Of a DNA stretch of 64,000 nucleotides, positions 63,437 through 64,000 are shown in pieces. Each line of letters starts with the position of its first letter. The first letter of the stretch is position 1. The position numbers were made by a program, and so were the translations under genes. This DNA comes from Buchananella hordeovulneris (GTDB lineage: Bacteria > Actinomycetota > Actinomycetes > Actinomycetales > Actinomycetaceae), in contig NZ_MQVS01000009.1 in NCBI RefSeq assembly GCF_001907235.1, forward strand, positions 1 to 64,000. Direction: 5' to 3'. The notes under the pieces were generated by a model. The model saw only the letters and a program-made list of their open reading frames with translations. It ran no database searches and was not told where the DNA came from.

Positions 63437-63865
63437 TTACTTTTCGGTGGTTTGCAAGGCCTTGGCTAGGGAGTGGAAGTACAGGGCGAAGGCCACGGTC
63501 ATGACTATATGGCCGAGTCCGGAGAGGCCGGCGAGGGCGGGGTGGGAGTAGGCGGGCACGCCTGCCACCTGGAGGGAGCCTTTGAGCAGTTGCATCCCGG
63601 CGGTGAGGGCGAGGCCGACGTTCCAGGCGAGGTAGGCGCGGCGGGCGTGCGCGGAGTGTCGGGACACGGCGAAGGTGCGTTCTAGGGCGAGCATCACCAG
63701 GAAGAAGAGGCAGCCGAGGGCCAGCGCGTGGGTGTGGACGGTCGACAGTTGGGTGAAGGTCGGGTGATCCCAGGCGTTTAGGCGCGTGAATTCGCGGTAG
63801 TACAGGCCGGAGAGCAGGCCAAAGATGGCCCAGGCGGCGGCCGAGCGGAACAGTAGCTTTTCCAT
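63437..63865 (-). CDS. DUF2871 membrane protein
   Basis: The 142-residue protein has four hydrophobic segments and the family features FGLLSGLYYREFTR, STVHTHALALGCLFFLVML and SGLGHIVMTVAFALYFHSL, with conserved His in the helices. AAAAGGAG precedes the ATG. It is first in an operon with the drug exporter and is divergent from the TetR gene. Function unknown. Confidence 0.85.
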   Translation of the reverse strand: MEKLLFRSAAAWAIFGLLSGLYYREFTRLNAWDHPTFTQLSTVHTHALALGCLFFLVMLALERTFAVSRHSAHARRAYLAWNVGLALTAGMQLLKGSLQVAGVPAYSHPALAGLSGLGHIVMTVAFALYFHSLAKALQTTEK

Positions 63866-63884
63866 GCAAACTCCTTTTGAGACG

Positions 63885-63922
63885 GGGTGTCGCTAAGTCG
63901 AGTTAACCATATGGCGACACCC
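63885..63922. promoter_or_regulatory. Inverted repeat, putative TetR operator
   Basis: GGGTGTCGC (63885-63893) and GCGACACCC (63914-63922) are perfect inverted arms in the 83-bp gap between DUF2871 and the TetR-type gene. A further CTGTCGCA follows. The centre is A/T-rich, fitting promoters under repressor control in both directions. Confidence 0.7.
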
Positions 63923-63948
63923 TGTCGCAATGTGGGATGATCGGAGGC

Positions 63949-64000
63949 ATGCCCAAGATCGACGCCGCTACCGTGAAGGAACATCGGCAGTCCATGAGCA
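63949..64000 (+). CDS. Probable TetR-family regulator, N-terminal fragment (runs off window)
   Basis: An ATG after TCGGAGG starts MPKIDAATVKEHRQSMS, a typical opening of a TetR-family regulator before its helix-turn-helix. The gene continues past the window end. Its position opposite a DUF2871-exporter operon with a palindrome between fits a local repressor. Confidence 0.6.
   Translation, partial: MPKIDAATVKEHRQSMS

Noticed and set aside
61794-63869. 691-codon fusion of the MFS transporter with an N-terminal Arg/Pro-rich region
   Set aside because: The extra 145 codons are antisense-frame shadow of DUF2871; the true start is MPPAFSS at 63434.

Overview
The window is a high-GC chromosomal segment of an actinobacterium, most likely a host-associated member of the Actinomycetaceae. 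The evidence is strong G/C bias at third codon positions, many TANNNT boxes placed 6-7 nt before start codons (leaderless genes), a glutamine-dependent lipid II amidation pair (MurT/GatD), a secreted sialidase with cell-wall-binding repeats, and a DUF5926 protein typical of Actinobacteria. The species cannot be fixed from the sequence alone.

Layout. 1-5.2 kb: tail of an IS30-type transposase, cutC, and a fructose operon (DeoR-type regulator, 1-phosphofructokinase, fused PTS IIABC). 5.2-16.5 kb: phosphoglucomutase, rhodanese, DUF5926, a family 2 glycosyltransferase overlapping prephenate dehydratase, an orphan WXG/ESX-like protein, a GH13 amylase/lipid kinase pair, serS and a HAD phosphatase. 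16.5-21.4 kb: a sugar ABC importer (binding protein, two permeases, no ATPase) followed by a YihS-like aldose-ketose isomerase. 21.4-25.2 kb: murT-gatD, tRNA-Ser(UGA), tRNA-Ser(GCU), tRNA-Arg(ACG) and a thiamine-binding protein. 25.2-25.7 kb: an intergenic region with an orphan 43-codon peptide gene and a structured leader. 25.7-41.9 kb: a complete type I-E CRISPR-Cas locus (cas3, cas8e, cse2, cas7e, cas5e, cas6e, cas1e, cas2e, leader) with an array of 114 repeats and 113 spacers. 42.0-47.1 kb: a membrane-anchored glycosidase, a serine hydrolase and metNIQ behind a SAM riboswitch. 47.1-54.5 kb: two orphan Tad-like proteins, upp, tadA, tRNA-Ser(CGA), a pair of class I glutamine amidotransferase paralogs (one lacking its catalytic residues), a small membrane protein, a uracil permease and a LytR_C protein. 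54.5-64 kb: the large sialidase, a repeat-rich intergenic stretch, a NhaC-type antiporter, a DHA2 drug exporter, DUF2871 and the start of a probable TetR gene that continues beyond the window.

How parts work together. fruR-fruK-fruA is a self-contained fructose uptake and phosphorylation unit. The ABC importer and the isomerase probably form a sugar catabolic unit that borrows an ATPase encoded elsewhere. The I-E locus holds every gene needed for adaptation, crRNA processing and interference. Its repeats are almost perfectly uniform, and several spacer pairs hit the same or related target sites, as expected from repeated contact with one phage family.

The most unusual structure not explained by known features is a mirrored 19-bp repeat element found at two loci (49968-50176 and 59684-59898). 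Each copy has six direct units, a conserved hinge, then inverted units. Other items worth a look are the orphan peptide locus upstream of cas3, the catalytically dead amidotransferase paralog, and a MurT without the usual cysteine ribbon.
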